Source: Salarchaeum sp. JOR-1
GTDB taxonomy: Archaea; Halobacteriota; Halobacteria; Halobacteriales; Halobacteriaceae
Assembly (NCBI RefSeq): GCF_007833275.1
Contig: NZ_CP042241.1
Location: 1,302,001 to 1,366,000 of the forward strand
Direction: 5' to 3'
Length of the DNA: 64,000 nt
Program-made: the position numbers and the translations under genes
The notes under the pieces: model-generated
Told to the model about the DNA's origin: nothing
Database searches by the model: none
Seen by the model: the letters and a program-made list of their open reading frames with translations, nothing else
In this document: one piece after another, positions 30,624 through 39,743 of the stretch
Numbering within the stretch: the first letter of the stretch is position 1
Layout: each line of letters opens with the position of its first letter

Positions 30624-31847
30624 ATGCTCCGTTCCAGCCTCGCCGAGACGCTCGCCCGCGACGAACTCGAACCCGGGTTCGTTCGGCCCGCCTACGACGA
30701 CTACTGCTTCGCGCACGTCTCCGGCACCGCCGCCGACGTGCTCGGTGAAGACGTTGGCCCCGCGCTCCCCGAGGACGCCCTCCAGAACGTCGACGCGGAC
30801 GCCTCCACCGTCGTCGTCCTGCTCGTGGACGCGCTCGGGTTCGAGCACGCCAGCCGGCTCGCGGACTCGAACGGCCTCATGGGTGGGTTCGTCGAGCACG
30901 GCGCGGTGACGCCGCTCACCTCGACGTACCCCTCGGAGACGGCGGCGTGCGTCACGACGATGCAGACGGCGCGCTATCCCGTCGAGCACGGCCTGCTCGG
31001 GTGGAACGCGTACGACCCGGACGCGGACGCCGTGTACGAGTCTCTCCCGATGCTCGCGAAGGACGGTGGCGAACTCTCGCTCACCGCCCGCGAGCGCTTC
31101 GACGGCGACACAGTCTTCGACCGACTCGACGCGGCGGGCGTGGACTGCCACACCGTGCAGGAGCACGAGACGCCGACGGACGCCGCGACCGATCACCACT
31201 GCGAGACCGTCGGCGAGTTCGCCGCGACGCTCGCCGAAGTCGTCGACGAGGCCGCGGACGAGGAGCGCTCGTACGTCTACGCCTACTACTCCGGCGTGGA
31301 CGCAACCGGCCACCACGTCGGCCCCGGCCATCCCGCGTACGAACTGGAGGGGCACGCGGTGCTGTCCGCCGTCGAGCGCGCGCTCGGCGACGTGTCCGCT
31401 GCCGCGAAGGACGAGACGCTGCTGACGCTCACGGCCGACCACGGACAGGTGGACACGACGGGCGAGAAGCGCACGCTCGACGCGCTCGACGGCGTGCTGG
31501 ACGAACTCCAGCACGACCGCTCGGGAACGCCGCTCGTGCTCGGCGGCCCGCGGAACGTCCACCTGCACGTGGACGGCGACCGCTCGCGGGTGCGGGCGGC
31601 GCTCGACGGCGAGGACGCGCTCGTGTTCACCCGGGAGGAGGCGCTTGAGGGCGATCTCTGGGGGCCGGGCGAGCCGGGGCCCGCGTTCGAGCGGAACTGC
31701 GGCGACCTCGTCGTCGTCCCCCGGGAGGGGATGCTGTGGTACGCCGCGGAGGAACACCAGCTCGAGCTGGTGGGGATGCACGGCGGACTCGATCCCCGGG
31801 AGATGCTGGTGCCGTTCGCGGCCGCGGGGCTCGCGGACATCTGCTAG
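30624..31847 (+). CDS. Alkaline-phosphatase superfamily phosphodiesterase
   Basis: A 407-residue protein with the metal site of nucleotide pyrophosphatases: VVVLLVDALGFEH near residue 65, the nucleophilic threonine region TSTYPSETAACVTTM near 100, and YSGVDATGHHVGPGH and TADHGQVDT further on. It hydrolyses a phosphate diester or monoester. The natural substrate is unknown. No signal peptide is visible, which points to the cytoplasm, although members of the family are often exported. It is 38 bases after aroA on the same strand. Confidence 0.82.
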   Translation: MLRSSLAETLARDELEPGFVRPAYDDYCFAHVSGTAADVLGEDVGPALPEDALQNVDADASTVVVLLVDALGFEHASRLADSNGLMGGFVEHGAVTPLTSTYPSETAACVTTMQTARYPVEHGLLGWNAYDPDADAVYESLPMLAKDGGELSLTARERFDGDTVFDRLDAAGVDCHTVQEHETPTDAATDHHCETVGEFAATLAEVVDEAADEERSYVYAYYSGVDATGHHVGPGHPAYELEGHAVLSAVERALGDVSAAAKDETLLTLTADHGQVDTTGEKRTLDALDGVLDELQHDRSGTPLVLGGPRNVHLHVDGDRSRVRAALDGEDALVFTREEALEGDLWGPGEPGPAFERNCGDLVVVPREGMLWYAAEEHQLELVGMHGGLDPREMLVPFAAAGLADIC

Positions 31848-32006
31848 CACGGGACTCTCGGCGGGGCGCGTCGGTCGAGTCCCGGGGTTTCGCGGGGCCG
31901 ACGCGCGCGACGGCTACGTCACGCCCGGTCTGGGCGCGTCCTCGTATTTGAATAGTCGGTTGCGTGGAGTACAAACCCTAAATGCGCCCGCAACAGAGAG
32001 AGTGGT

Positions 32007-33209
32007 ATGAACGGAAATCGGTTCGGGCGGCTGTTCCAGGTGACGACGTACGGGGAGAGCCACGGCCCCGGCATGGGCGTCACCGTCTCCGGCTGTCCCG
32101 CGGGTCTCGAACTCTCGGAGGAAGACGTGCAGCGCGAACTCGACCGCCGCAAGCCCGGCCAGTCGATGATAACGACCTCTCGCGGCGAACCCGACGAGGT
32201 TTCGATTCAGTCGGGTCTGCAGGACGGCTACACGACCGGAACGCCCATCGGGATGACTATCGAGAACAAGGACGCGCGCTCCGGGAAGTACGAGCCGTTC
32301 ATCACCGCCCCGCGTCCCTCGCACGGCGACTTCACGTACTCGGCGAAGTTCGGGACGCGGAACTGGGGCGGCGGCGGCCGGTCGTCCGCGCGTGAGACCG
32401 TGAACTGGGTCGCTGCGGGCGCTATCGCGGACAAAATCCTGGAATCCGAGGGCATCCAGGTGAAGGCGCACGTGAACCAAATTGGGGACATCGAGGCGCC
32501 CGAGGTGTCCTTCGAGGAGCTGCTCGAACACACTGAGGAGAACGACGTGCGGTGTGCGCACCCCGAGACCGCCGAGCGGATGCAGGAGCGCATCGAGGAG
32601 TACCAGGAGGAAGGTGACTCCATCGGCGGCTCCATCTACTTCGAGGTGCAGGGCGTGCCGCGCGGACTGGGCGCGCCGCGGTTCGATTCGGTGAGCGCAC
32701 GCCTGGGGCAGGCGCTGATGGCGGTGCCGGCGGCGACGGCGTTCGAGTTCGGACTCGGACGGGACGCCCGCGAGTACACCGGCTCGGAGCGCAACGACGA
32801 GTGGGAGTTCGGCGAGCTGGAGTCGCGTAGCGACGCCGAACGAGCGAGCGGTGACGAACCGCGGGCAAGCGGCGACCCTGTTCCCGTGGAGAACGACCAC
32901 GGCGGCATCCAGGGCGGTATCACGACGGGCGAACCGATTTACGGCGAACTGACGCTGCACGCGCCCACGTCGATTCCGAAACCCCAGGAGACCGTGGACT
33001 GGGAGACGGGCGAGGAGAAGACGGAGCAGGTCATCGGCCGCCACGACCCCGTCCTCCCGCCGCGCGGCGTGCCCGTCGTGGAGTCGATGCTCTCGCTCAC
33101 CATCGTGGACTTCATGCTGCTTTCGGGCCGCATCAACCCCGACCGGCTCGACGGCCGGCCCGGCGAGTACGACACGGGCTACCATCCGAGCAGTCCGCGA
33201 AACGAGTAG
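32007..33209 (+). CDS. aroC: Chorismate synthase
   Basis: The enzyme makes chorismate from EPSP with reduced FMN. Signatures are present: GESHGPGMGV near residue 17, RPSHGDFTY near 104, the GGGRSSARET segment near 125 and HDPVLPPRGVPVVE near 345. The length of 400 residues is a little above the usual. The excess is an unusual stretch around 32823-32890 (SRSDAERASGDEPRASGDP) inserted before NDHGGIQGG. The inserted DNA resembles short repeats seen elsewhere in the window. The promoter TATA may be ACCCTAAATG near 31975. The ATG at 32007 is the clear start. Confidence 0.95.
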   Translation: MNGNRFGRLFQVTTYGESHGPGMGVTVSGCPAGLELSEEDVQRELDRRKPGQSMITTSRGEPDEVSIQSGLQDGYTTGTPIGMTIENKDARSGKYEPFITAPRPSHGDFTYSAKFGTRNWGGGGRSSARETVNWVAAGAIADKILESEGIQVKAHVNQIGDIEAPEVSFEELLEHTEENDVRCAHPETAERMQERIEEYQEEGDSIGGSIYFEVQGVPRGLGAPRFDSVSARLGQALMAVPAATAFEFGLGRDAREYTGSERNDEWEFGELESRSDAERASGDEPRASGDPVPVENDHGGIQGGITTGEPIYGELTLHAPTSIPKPQETVDWETGEEKTEQVIGRHDPVLPPRGVPVVESMLSLTIVDFMLLSGRINPDRLDGRPGEYDTGYHPSSPRNE

Positions 33210-34664
33210 TCAGGCGCGTCGCGCGACGAACGCCTCGCCGTCGAACCGGAACGTCCGCGCGCCCGCGTCGTAGCCGACGATGCCGTCGACGGTGCCGTCG
33301 TCGGTGTGAAGCTCGACCCGGACGACGCCGGACTCGAAGAACGGAAGCGTGTTGCGCAGGCCGCGGTTCCGCCGCCGCATCACTTGCTCCGGGATGAGTC
33401 GCGTGTCAGCGGTCTCGGCTCGTTCGACGACGAGCGTCGCATCCCCGCCCGTATCGGCGTCACGGCCCGGGCCAGTGACGGTGACGACGCCGTCGGATCG
33501 GGACGTGGTGACGCCGTCCGTCGGCGTCACGGAGACTGCGGGCGCGTCGAAGTCGAACAGCGCGGCGTGCGTCGGGCCGTCCTCGCTCGACATGCTCACG
33601 TGGAAGGCGTAGCGGCCGCCGCCGAGGTAGCCGAGCGCGATGGCGTCCTCGCACTCGACGCTCGGGCTGTTGAACGCGTGCAGCGTCCACGTGTGCGTGT
33701 CGCCCGGCGCGAGCGGCGTCAGCGGAACCGGAATCGCCCACGGAGCGATGTGATACCACTCGCCGTCGACCTGTTTGTAGAGCGCCCAGTCGTAGAAGTT
33801 TCCGGAGAGCGGCTCCGTCAGGTGGTTGTAGAGCGTGAACGACACCGGGGCGGGCGCGTCCACCTGCTCCGTGTTCGGCTGAAGGAAGGTCGGGGTCTTG
33901 GGCGTCGCCCCGTGATACCACTGGGGGGATTGCTTCTCGAACGCGGGCGGCGTCGCGTTCTCGAAGCGCGAGCGTTCCGCCGGGCCGGGCTTCGATGTCT
34001 GCCAGACGGAGAGCGTCAGCGGGTCGTCCGCGTACCCGAACGCGTACCGTCCGGTCGGTATCGACCCCGGTTCTCGCGGCACGACCGCGAACTCCCCGAC
34101 GAGCGTGTCGCCGGCCGCGAGGTCGACGGCTTCCGGCTGCCAGCGGTCGGGCGCGGCGTCGAGATACCAGCCGCCCGATTGGGCGCGCGCGACCCCCGGG
34201 GCAGTCGTCGCGAACCCGTGGTCTTCGGTCGGCGCGAGGTAGAGCGTGTGGTCGTAGTCGCGGCCCGGAGACGCGTGCGGCGTCGCGCCGAACGGCGGTA
34301 CGTCGCCGAGGCGGAGCGTGCTCTCGTACTCGGTGTCGTTCCTCAGCGTCGCCGTCACCCGCGCCGGATGGTCGGCGGTCGCGGTCGCGGACAGCCACGC
34401 CCGCATCACCACACCGCTCGACAGGCGTCGCCGCCCGCCGAGCAGGCTCACCGTCCGGTCTCGGGTCTCGAACACCGCCGTCGTCGCGTCAGCGAGCCCC
34501 GTCTCCGGGGGCGTCGGCGCATCGTTCGCGGTGGACGTGGTCGTTCGCGTCGAGTCGTCCCCGTGGGTCGTCGTCCCGTTTGCCCCGTCTGTTCGCCCGT
34601 TACAGCCCGCGATCGCCGCCACGCCCCCCGCGGCGAGCGACGACAGGAGAGCACGTCGCTTCAT
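33210..34664 (-). CDS. Secreted Tat-type lipoprotein, function unknown
   Basis: A 484-residue protein. It opens with MKRRALLSSLAAGGVAAIAG followed by Cys, a twin-arginine signal with lipobox at about residue 21, then a threonine-rich linker (to about 55), which is the normal form of haloarchaeal surface lipoproteins. The rest is beta-rich and seems to contain two Ig-like folds (VRVTATLRND-type and SFTLYNHLTEPL-type strands). I do not recognise a catalytic motif. The start at 34664 is fixed by the signal peptide; the reading frame continues upstream but overlaps the UDG gene. It converges with aroC, directly abutting its stop. Confidence 0.78.
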   Translation of the reverse strand: MKRRALLSSLAAGGVAAIAGCNGRTDGANGTTTHGDDSTRTTTSTANDAPTPPETGLADATTAVFETRDRTVSLLGGRRRLSSGVVMRAWLSATATADHPARVTATLRNDTEYESTLRLGDVPPFGATPHASPGRDYDHTLYLAPTEDHGFATTAPGVARAQSGGWYLDAAPDRWQPEAVDLAAGDTLVGEFAVVPREPGSIPTGRYAFGYADDPLTLSVWQTSKPGPAERSRFENATPPAFEKQSPQWYHGATPKTPTFLQPNTEQVDAPAPVSFTLYNHLTEPLSGNFYDWALYKQVDGEWYHIAPWAIPVPLTPLAPGDTHTWTLHAFNSPSVECEDAIALGYLGGGRYAFHVSMSSEDGPTHAALFDFDAPAVSVTPTDGVTTSRSDGVVTVTGPGRDADTGGDATLVVERAETADTRLIPEQVMRRRNRGLRNTLPFFESGVVRVELHTDDGTVDGIVGYDAGARTFRFDGEAFVARRA

Positions 34665-34765
34665 ATCACGCTCGTCGCCCACCAGGGGGAAGCGCCTTGT
34701 GGAGGCGAAAACGCCTGTTTCAGTCTGCGGCGATGCACCTAACCCGCTCGCCGCCCACGAACCGG

Positions 34766-35398
34766 ATGATGGACGCCCGGCAGGAGACCCAGCGCAACCC
34801 GTACGGGATGGACGAGGAGTGCACGAACTGCGCGCGCGCCGACGGCCGCGACCGCGTCGTGCACGGCTACGGGGACGTGAGCGCGGACTTCGTCTTCGTC
34901 GGGCACAGTCCGAGCGAGGCCGCCGAAGCCGCCGGCGTCCCCTTCGTCGGGGACGATGCCGGCGAGCGCTTCCAGGACGTCCTCGGGAACCTCGGCCTGA
35001 ACAACAGCCTCCCAACCAGCACCGAACCGGAGCTCGACAACGCCTACCTCTGCTATCTCGCCCGGTGTCGTCACTCCGACCACCCACCGACCGACGGCGA
35101 ACTCCACGCCTGCGAACCCTTCCTCACCGCCGACGTCCGCATGATAAACCCCGAACTCATCGTCCCCGTCGGCGAACGCGCGCTCGACGAAATCGCCCGC
35201 GAATACACCACTACGCCCGCCGGCGAGCTCGGCATTGACGACCACCACGCCACCAGCGTCCGCGGCCGCGGGTTCGAACTCCTCCCCATGAAACACCCCG
35301 GTCGCATGACCGACGCCGAGAAAGAACAGTTCATCACCTACTTCCTCGACCTCCTCCAGACGGACTACCGCCAAACCAAGGGCCGACGCGGCCGATAA
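34766..35398 (+). CDS. Uracil-DNA glycosylase family protein
   Basis: A 210-residue protein of the UDG superfamily, closest in outline to families 4/5. The first catalytic region appears as FVGHSPSEAAEAAGVPFVG near residue 48, and the second as LLPMKHPGRMT near 180. Cysteine pairs near the N terminus (EECTNCARAD) and in YLCYLARCRH could hold an iron-sulfur cluster, as in families 4 and 5. It probably removes uracil or another damaged base from DNA, but the atypical GHSPSE motif leaves activity open. An in-frame ATG at 34733 is an alternative start. Confidence 0.7.
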   Translation: MMDARQETQRNPYGMDEECTNCARADGRDRVVHGYGDVSADFVFVGHSPSEAAEAAGVPFVGDDAGERFQDVLGNLGLNNSLPTSTEPELDNAYLCYLARCRHSDHPPTDGELHACEPFLTADVRMINPELIVPVGERALDEIAREYTTTPAGELGIDDHHATSVRGRGFELLPMKHPGRMTDAEKEQFITYFLDLLQTDYRQTKGRRGR

Positions 35399-35765
35399 CG
35401 TCGGAATCTGCGTTAGTCACGATCCGCTACCGCGCGGGTCGAGCGCCGACTACCGCGGCGCTTCGCGCCGCGACTGGAGGTGCGGCGGCTTTCTATCGTC
35501 AGAACCACAGCGTTCTGGCTGCACAGCGAGACCAGCTGGTTCTCGCGACTGGTGGAGGTTTTTGCCAGCGAAATCGCTTCACGATTCCGCGTGGTCCGAA
35601 AGACGGTTCGCGTCTTTCGACATCCCGCGAGACGCAGCACGTCTCGCTTACGACGGCAAAAAAGTCCAGCGGTGCGGCTGGGACTCGAACTCGGACGAGA
35701 CGCCCGCTCACTGCGTTCGCCTGACTGGCTCGAAACCCAGTCTCCGTCGCTGTTCGCGAAGAATG
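35399..35765. other. Gene-free stretch downstream of tRNA-Ser
   Basis: These 367 bases contain no convincing gene. They do contain a decayed copy of the tRNA-Ser 3' end (entered separately) followed by CTCACTGCGTTCGCCTGACT at 35709-35728, a sequence almost identical to one in the tRNA-Leu array. The rest is GC-rich with local palindromes such as GGCGCTTCGCGCC near 35458. Confidence 0.5.
35671..35693 (-). repeat. Decayed copy of the tRNA-Ser 3' end
   Basis: GGCTGGGACTCGAAC in this stretch matches the tRNA-Ser T arm and 3' end (GGCTGGGATTCGAAC at 35772-35786) with one change. It lies about 100 bases beyond the 3' end of the gene, in the same orientation, and is too short to be a tRNA. Confidence 0.55.
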
Positions 35766-35847
35766 CGGTGAGGCTGGGATTCGAACCCAGGAGGCTTGCG
35801 CCACCGGTTTTCAAGACCGGCGCAATAGGCCGCTCTGCCACCTCACC
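35766..35847 (-). tRNA. tRNA-Ser (anticodon TGA)
   Basis: An 82-base tRNA on the minus strand with a long variable arm. Acceptor GGTGAGG pairs with CCTCACC, the anticodon loop CTTGAAA gives TGA, and the T loop is TTCGAAT. The gene is intact, but its first 30 bases (35818-35847) are duplicated at the far end of the integrated element. Its 5' flank, including its promoter, therefore now lies in element DNA. Confidence 0.92.
35818..35847 (-). repeat. Attachment repeat, left copy (within tRNA-Ser)
   Basis: Thirty bases identical to 44840-44869, in the same orientation. They span the tRNA-Ser 5' end through the D arm into the anticodon stem. Sequence differs immediately on both sides. This is the left junction of the integrated element. 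Confidence 0.85.
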
Positions 35848-36021
35848 ATACGAGTGTCGTCCGATTCGACGGCGTTCGACACGCACGCCAACCGTGACGG
35901 GCGTTCTGGGGCGACGTAGACCGCTTGCATCAGTCAACCACGATGCAAATGGCACTCGACCATACGAGTCAACGTGAACGGTCGTGCATCGCCTATCAAC
36001 CACTCGAACACCATCACCAAT

Positions 36022-37143
36022 ATGTCTGACGAACCCACCGACACGGACGTCGAAATCCTCGAGGGTGCATCAGTCGTCCCCAGACCCACGCAGGAACATC
36101 TCTCCGACCAGCAGTACGTCGACTATCGCGGCCATCGACGCGAGTTCATCCGCTGGCTCGCAAACCTCGGCAAAGACGAAGCCCGAGCAGAAGGGTACTC
36201 CGAAGACGTCGTCAAACGCCGTGCAGGTGACTGTGACCGCTTCTACCGATGGGCATGGGAGAACGAAACCGATGGCTATACGACGAACGTGACGACCGAC
36301 CATGCCGACGCCTACTGTCGAGAACTGGCGATGAGCGACCGCAGTTCGTCGGACAAAAACAACATCCAGTTATCTCTGAAGTCGTTGTTCGACTGGCAGG
36401 ATGTCGACTGGACGCCCGATATTTCCTTCCACGGCGACGACGGCACCTCCCAACCCCGCGACTACCTGACGCGAGCGGAACGTCAGCAAGTCCGTGAAGC
36501 CGTCCTCGAATGGGATTCAACCCCCGCGTATGCAGCGATGTCCCCACAGCAGCGACACCGCTGGAAGGGGTATATTGCTACCCGTCTCGGGAAGTCGACT
36601 GGCGACGTCTCGCCCGAGGATTTCGACGCCGTCAACGGCTTCAAGTACACCTCTCTGTTGTGGACGACGCTCGACGCGGGCCTGCGGCCTGTTGAAGTGA
36701 AACGGGCGAAGACCTACTGGGTCGATCTCGACAACGCCGTCCTTCGGATTCCACGGGAGGAATCGTCGAAGAACGACGGCAACTGGGTTGTGAGTCTCCG
36801 CGAACGGACGGCGGAGATGCTCGACCACTGGCTCGATGAACGGGAACTGTATCCGAAATACGACGACAGTGACCGTCTCTGGCTGACGGAGAACAGCAAT
36901 CCGTACACGCCGTCGTCACTCCGCTATGTGATGAACAAGGTCGTCGATCTGGCGGACATCGACGAGCGGGGACGGAGTTTGTCGTGGTATGCGATTCGTC
37001 ATTCGGTGGGGACGTATCTTGCTCGTGAAGAAGGGTTGGCGGCAGCCCAGAGTCAACTCCGACATACGTCGATTGACACGACCGCAAAGTACGACCAGGC
37101 CCCTATCGAAGACCGACGGGACGCCCTCGACGACATGGGTTAA
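36022..37143 (+). CDS. Tyrosine recombinase (integrase)
   Basis: A 373-residue phage-type integrase. The N-terminal core-binding domain runs to about residue 150. The catalytic domain shows Arg in LDAGLRPVEV, Lys in SSKNDGNWVV, then WYAIRHSVGTYLA, where the usual HxxR box reads YxxR, then QLRHTS and the nucleophile Tyr in TTAKYDQ. It catalyses excision and integration at the tRNA-Ser repeat that ends 175 bases upstream. I start at ATG 36022; a GTG at 35974 is in frame but adds a non-family tail. Archaeal SNJ2-type integrases show similar variation in the HxxR box. Confidence 0.9.
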   Translation: MSDEPTDTDVEILEGASVVPRPTQEHLSDQQYVDYRGHRREFIRWLANLGKDEARAEGYSEDVVKRRAGDCDRFYRWAWENETDGYTTNVTTDHADAYCRELAMSDRSSSDKNNIQLSLKSLFDWQDVDWTPDISFHGDDGTSQPRDYLTRAERQQVREAVLEWDSTPAYAAMSPQQRHRWKGYIATRLGKSTGDVSPEDFDAVNGFKYTSLLWTTLDAGLRPVEVKRAKTYWVDLDNAVLRIPREESSKNDGNWVVSLRERTAEMLDHWLDERELYPKYDDSDRLWLTENSNPYTPSSLRYVMNKVVDLADIDERGRSLSWYAIRHSVGTYLAREEGLAAAQSQLRHTSIDTTAKYDQAPIEDRRDALDDMG

Positions 37144-37254
37144 CACGGTCGACGCCGTCCACGACCGTCTATATTTCTTCGAGACGGATAGCCGACGTCC
37201 ACCCCGCTTATCAGTCGAAAACCTGATATGTTATGCGTATGTAACAGGCATTGT

Positions 37255-37602
37255 ATGTCGTCTGCTCTCGATCTCCTTCACGACCGTCGTCCCTTCACGA
37301 AAGACGAACTCCATCGCAAGTCGACTGTCGACGCTCTCTACCGCGCCCCTGTTGAATGTAATGCCAGCCAAACCCTGTATAATATTCATCGGATCGCCCA
37401 ACAGTGTACGCATCGAAATATCAAGCACGGAGAGATAGCTGCCGCCCTCGATTACCACGGTATCGAAGACATCCACGAATCAGAACAAAGCCAAGCCTTC
37501 CGTAACGAACTCCATCGTCGTGACGACGATGCAGAGCCCGATACGGGTCGGGTCGTCACCGACGAAGAAGAAACGGACATGAATCCCGAAACTTGGGTTT
37601 GA
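37255..37602 (+). CDS. Hypothetical protein of the integrated element
   Basis: A 115-residue acidic, helical protein I do not recognise. The first 60 residues contain a possible winged-helix or HTH pattern (RRPFTKDELHRKSTVDALYR), and the last 40 are very acidic. A GATATGTTATG stretch about 30 bases upstream could serve as promoter. It follows the integrase on the same strand by 111 bases, where elements often place an excision or repressor factor. That role is only a guess from position. Confidence 0.45.
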   Translation: MSSALDLLHDRRPFTKDELHRKSTVDALYRAPVECNASQTLYNIHRIAQQCTHRNIKHGEIAAALDYHGIEDIHESEQSQAFRNELHRRDDDAEPDTGRVVTDEEETDMNPETWV

Positions 37603-38393
37603 TGCTACCGTCGTATAATTGATATACCCGTGGCTCTCTAACCGCTAATTCGGTGTAATGCGTCCGAGGGGTCGCATCGTCGTCTTCGTAACCGCTCCTC
37701 TCCGCACCGCCCGTCGGGTTACGAAGCCTCCTCCGCGACCACCTCGGCCACGTTCCGCCGAAGGCGGGAATGGGGATGGAATGGATTCTTTCTCTCCCCT
37801 TCTTCGATGTACGTCCCATCACACTCCGTTTCCCTGAAGCGGACTTCCGTCGCTACGTACGTCCCGCCGTCGGTGGGGAAGTCCTTCCTGGCATCCCTCT
37901 CGTCCGCGGTGATTCAATGTGAGGACAAACAACTCCCTTTAATGGATACGGGGATGGATACCTCCCATCCGCCTTCCGCCTTCCGCCTGTCCACGGAACG
38001 CCGGGTTACTTCCCGACGTATGGGTTCACTCCCAGTGTCAAGGCCGACCAAACTTAAGCGCGGTTCACTGGTATCACAGCCAGTGACGCACCACGCGATA
38101 TAATCACCGCGTGGCCCACCATCGGCCCCTGCACCGTGAGATTCGACAGCGGCGGGCTTCCGTTCTGGATAGGGGTACGTCCTTCAGGCTGAAAAAACCA
38201 TTGATTCGTAACGTCGGTGTACGTTCTATGTAGCAGTCAAGTAGATTCTGTAGTGGTTATCAGGGCCTTCTCAAAATCTTTTGAGCGGCGATTGACGCCG
38301 TGTCAATAGCAAGACGATGGAAACCATATCCATCATCATTCTGTCGCCATTTACCCTGCGTATGGCGTTCTTCGTCATCGTATCACAGACCCA
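37603..38393. other. Largely non-coding part of the integrated element
   Basis: Nearly 800 bases with no gene I can support strongly. The minus strand at 37719-37913 is open with a halophile-like codon pattern but has no start codon. The remaining sequence has unusually many CCTTCCGCC-like runs near 37970 and AT-rich patches from 38200 on. It may hold a decayed gene or the control region of the minus-strand operon. Confidence 0.4.
37719..37913 (-). pseudogene. Possible gene fragment without start codon
   Basis: A 64-codon open frame after an in-frame TGA, beginning ITADERDARKDF and running through VATEVRFRETECDGTYIEEG to VAEEAS. The acidic composition is what a haloarchaeal protein would show, but there is no ATG, GTG or TTG before the conserved-looking part. 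It may be the remains of a gene. Chance is possible. Confidence 0.25.
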
Positions 38394-39743
38394 TCAATTC
38401 AGATTATCGAGGCTGCTACCATCATCGCCGACATCCGACTGGCCGCTTGTCATCCCCGTCTGACTGTCGACGATTTCGATGTCATCCGTATCCACGAACA
38501 TCGACACACGGAGTTTCGTATGCGGCACCATATCCGTGCCAGACTGATGTTGGAGGCTTTCGATCTCGTAGGAGAGTGTCGGTGGCTCCTCGTACGTTTC
38601 GTCGTGAACGGTTGGTTTTGCCCGTAGTTCGCCGAATGGGTACAGCGACGGTTCCAGGCTGGTTGCTATCATCCCGCCCCCTGCTTCGTCCAACCGCGAT
38701 TTCAGCATCGTTTTCACGGTGTTACGGGCTTCACCGAGGTTCGATGCCGCGATGTCCACTGACGTCGTGACAGGCCCGCCGAGACGGTCTTCCAGTGGTT
38801 CGTATTTCGCTGTTGCGACAGGATACTGGCTTGTCGACACAGGCACCTCGAAATCAGTCATCGGCACGTCCGTGCCAGTCCGCCCCACCCCGTGTAGACG
38901 AGTGAAGGGACGCATCTGCCAGAGGGCGTTATTTTGGAGGACGTCGATGCTGCCGCCGAGAGCCGTCTGCCTGAAAGTGGGCTGTGGGAAGTTGTCAGCG
39001 ACCACCAACACCAGACCGCCATCGGATTTTGGTTCGAACCAGAGGCGGAGGTTGGTATGGTAGCGGAACCAGTCGAGGACGTCCGCGAGCGTGTCGCGGT
39101 TTGCCGTGAAGCGTTTCCCTGTGACGAAGTTAATTCCGCCACCGCCGCCAAGGATGTACAAGAAGTCGTCGATGGAATAACTGACGTCGTCGAAGTAAAT
39201 CGGAGCGTACGAGTGTACGGTGTCGGCGGTGGCGACCGAGACGTCGTCAAAGACGGGCTGGCCGTCCTCCAAGGTATCGACGATATACGTCAGGACGTCA
39301 ACAGCGGATGCCGTCCCTCCGAACTTCTTCGACGCGGGAATCTCACTCAGGAAGTCCGCAACCGACCCGACCTGTAACTGGAGTTTGTTCGGTTCGCCCG
39401 TCCCGCCGATACCCTTCACGTAGCCACGGTGGGCGGTCGTGAAGGTGCCGTCGTTGTCGTGGCGGTACTGGACGTCGACAGGCGTTCCAAGTAATCCCTC
39501 TGAGTTGGGTGTGAAGCCGATAACTTGGTTCCAGTTATGGCCGAGCCCCGTGGCGATATACTGGACTGTTGTGAGGCGATTCACGTCCATCACGCCTTGT
39601 TTGCGAACGTGGGTTGTGACGCCGTTGTCGACGACAGGCAGTCGTTCGTCGCCGACGATTATCCGCTCCGCTGTCGGTGATTCAGGTTCGTAGACGTAGT
39701 CGTCGTCGGTTCCGCCACCTGTCGTCGTGTCAGCGGCGCTCAT
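38394..39743 (-). CDS. Large virion-like protein of the element, unknown
   Basis: A 449-residue acidic protein without signal peptide or membrane helix. Beta-rich segments (VDVQYRHDNDGTFTTAHRGY, LQLQVGSVADFL) are followed by TASAVDVLTYIVDTLEDG and TLADVLDWFRYHTNLRLWFE. Alternating beta domains with helix pairs of this kind occur in tail-hub or baseplate proteins of phages (late-control D type). I only note the resemblance and cannot confirm the family. It is the last gene of a minus-strand operon. Its ATG overlaps the stop of the 41-residue gene before it (ATGA). Confidence 0.6.
   Translation of the reverse strand: MSAADTTTGGGTDDDYVYEPESPTAERIIVGDERLPVVDNGVTTHVRKQGVMDVNRLTTVQYIATGLGHNWNQVIGFTPNSEGLLGTPVDVQYRHDNDGTFTTAHRGYVKGIGGTGEPNKLQLQVGSVADFLSEIPASKKFGGTASAVDVLTYIVDTLEDGQPVFDDVSVATADTVHSYAPIYFDDVSYSIDDFLYILGGGGGINFVTGKRFTANRDTLADVLDWFRYHTNLRLWFEPKSDGGLVLVVADNFPQPTFRQTALGGSIDVLQNNALWQMRPFTRLHGVGRTGTDVPMTDFEVPVSTSQYPVATAKYEPLEDRLGGPVTTSVDIAASNLGEARNTVKTMLKSRLDEAGGGMIATSLEPSLYPFGELRAKPTVHDETYEEPPTLSYEIESLQHQSGTDMVPHTKLRVSMFVDTDDIEIVDSQTGMTSGQSDVGDDGSSLDNLN

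Noticed and set aside
33210-35087. 625-codon reading of the lipoprotein
   Set aside because: The extra part is arginine-rich shadow of the UDG gene. The twin-arginine lipoprotein signal sets the start at 34664.
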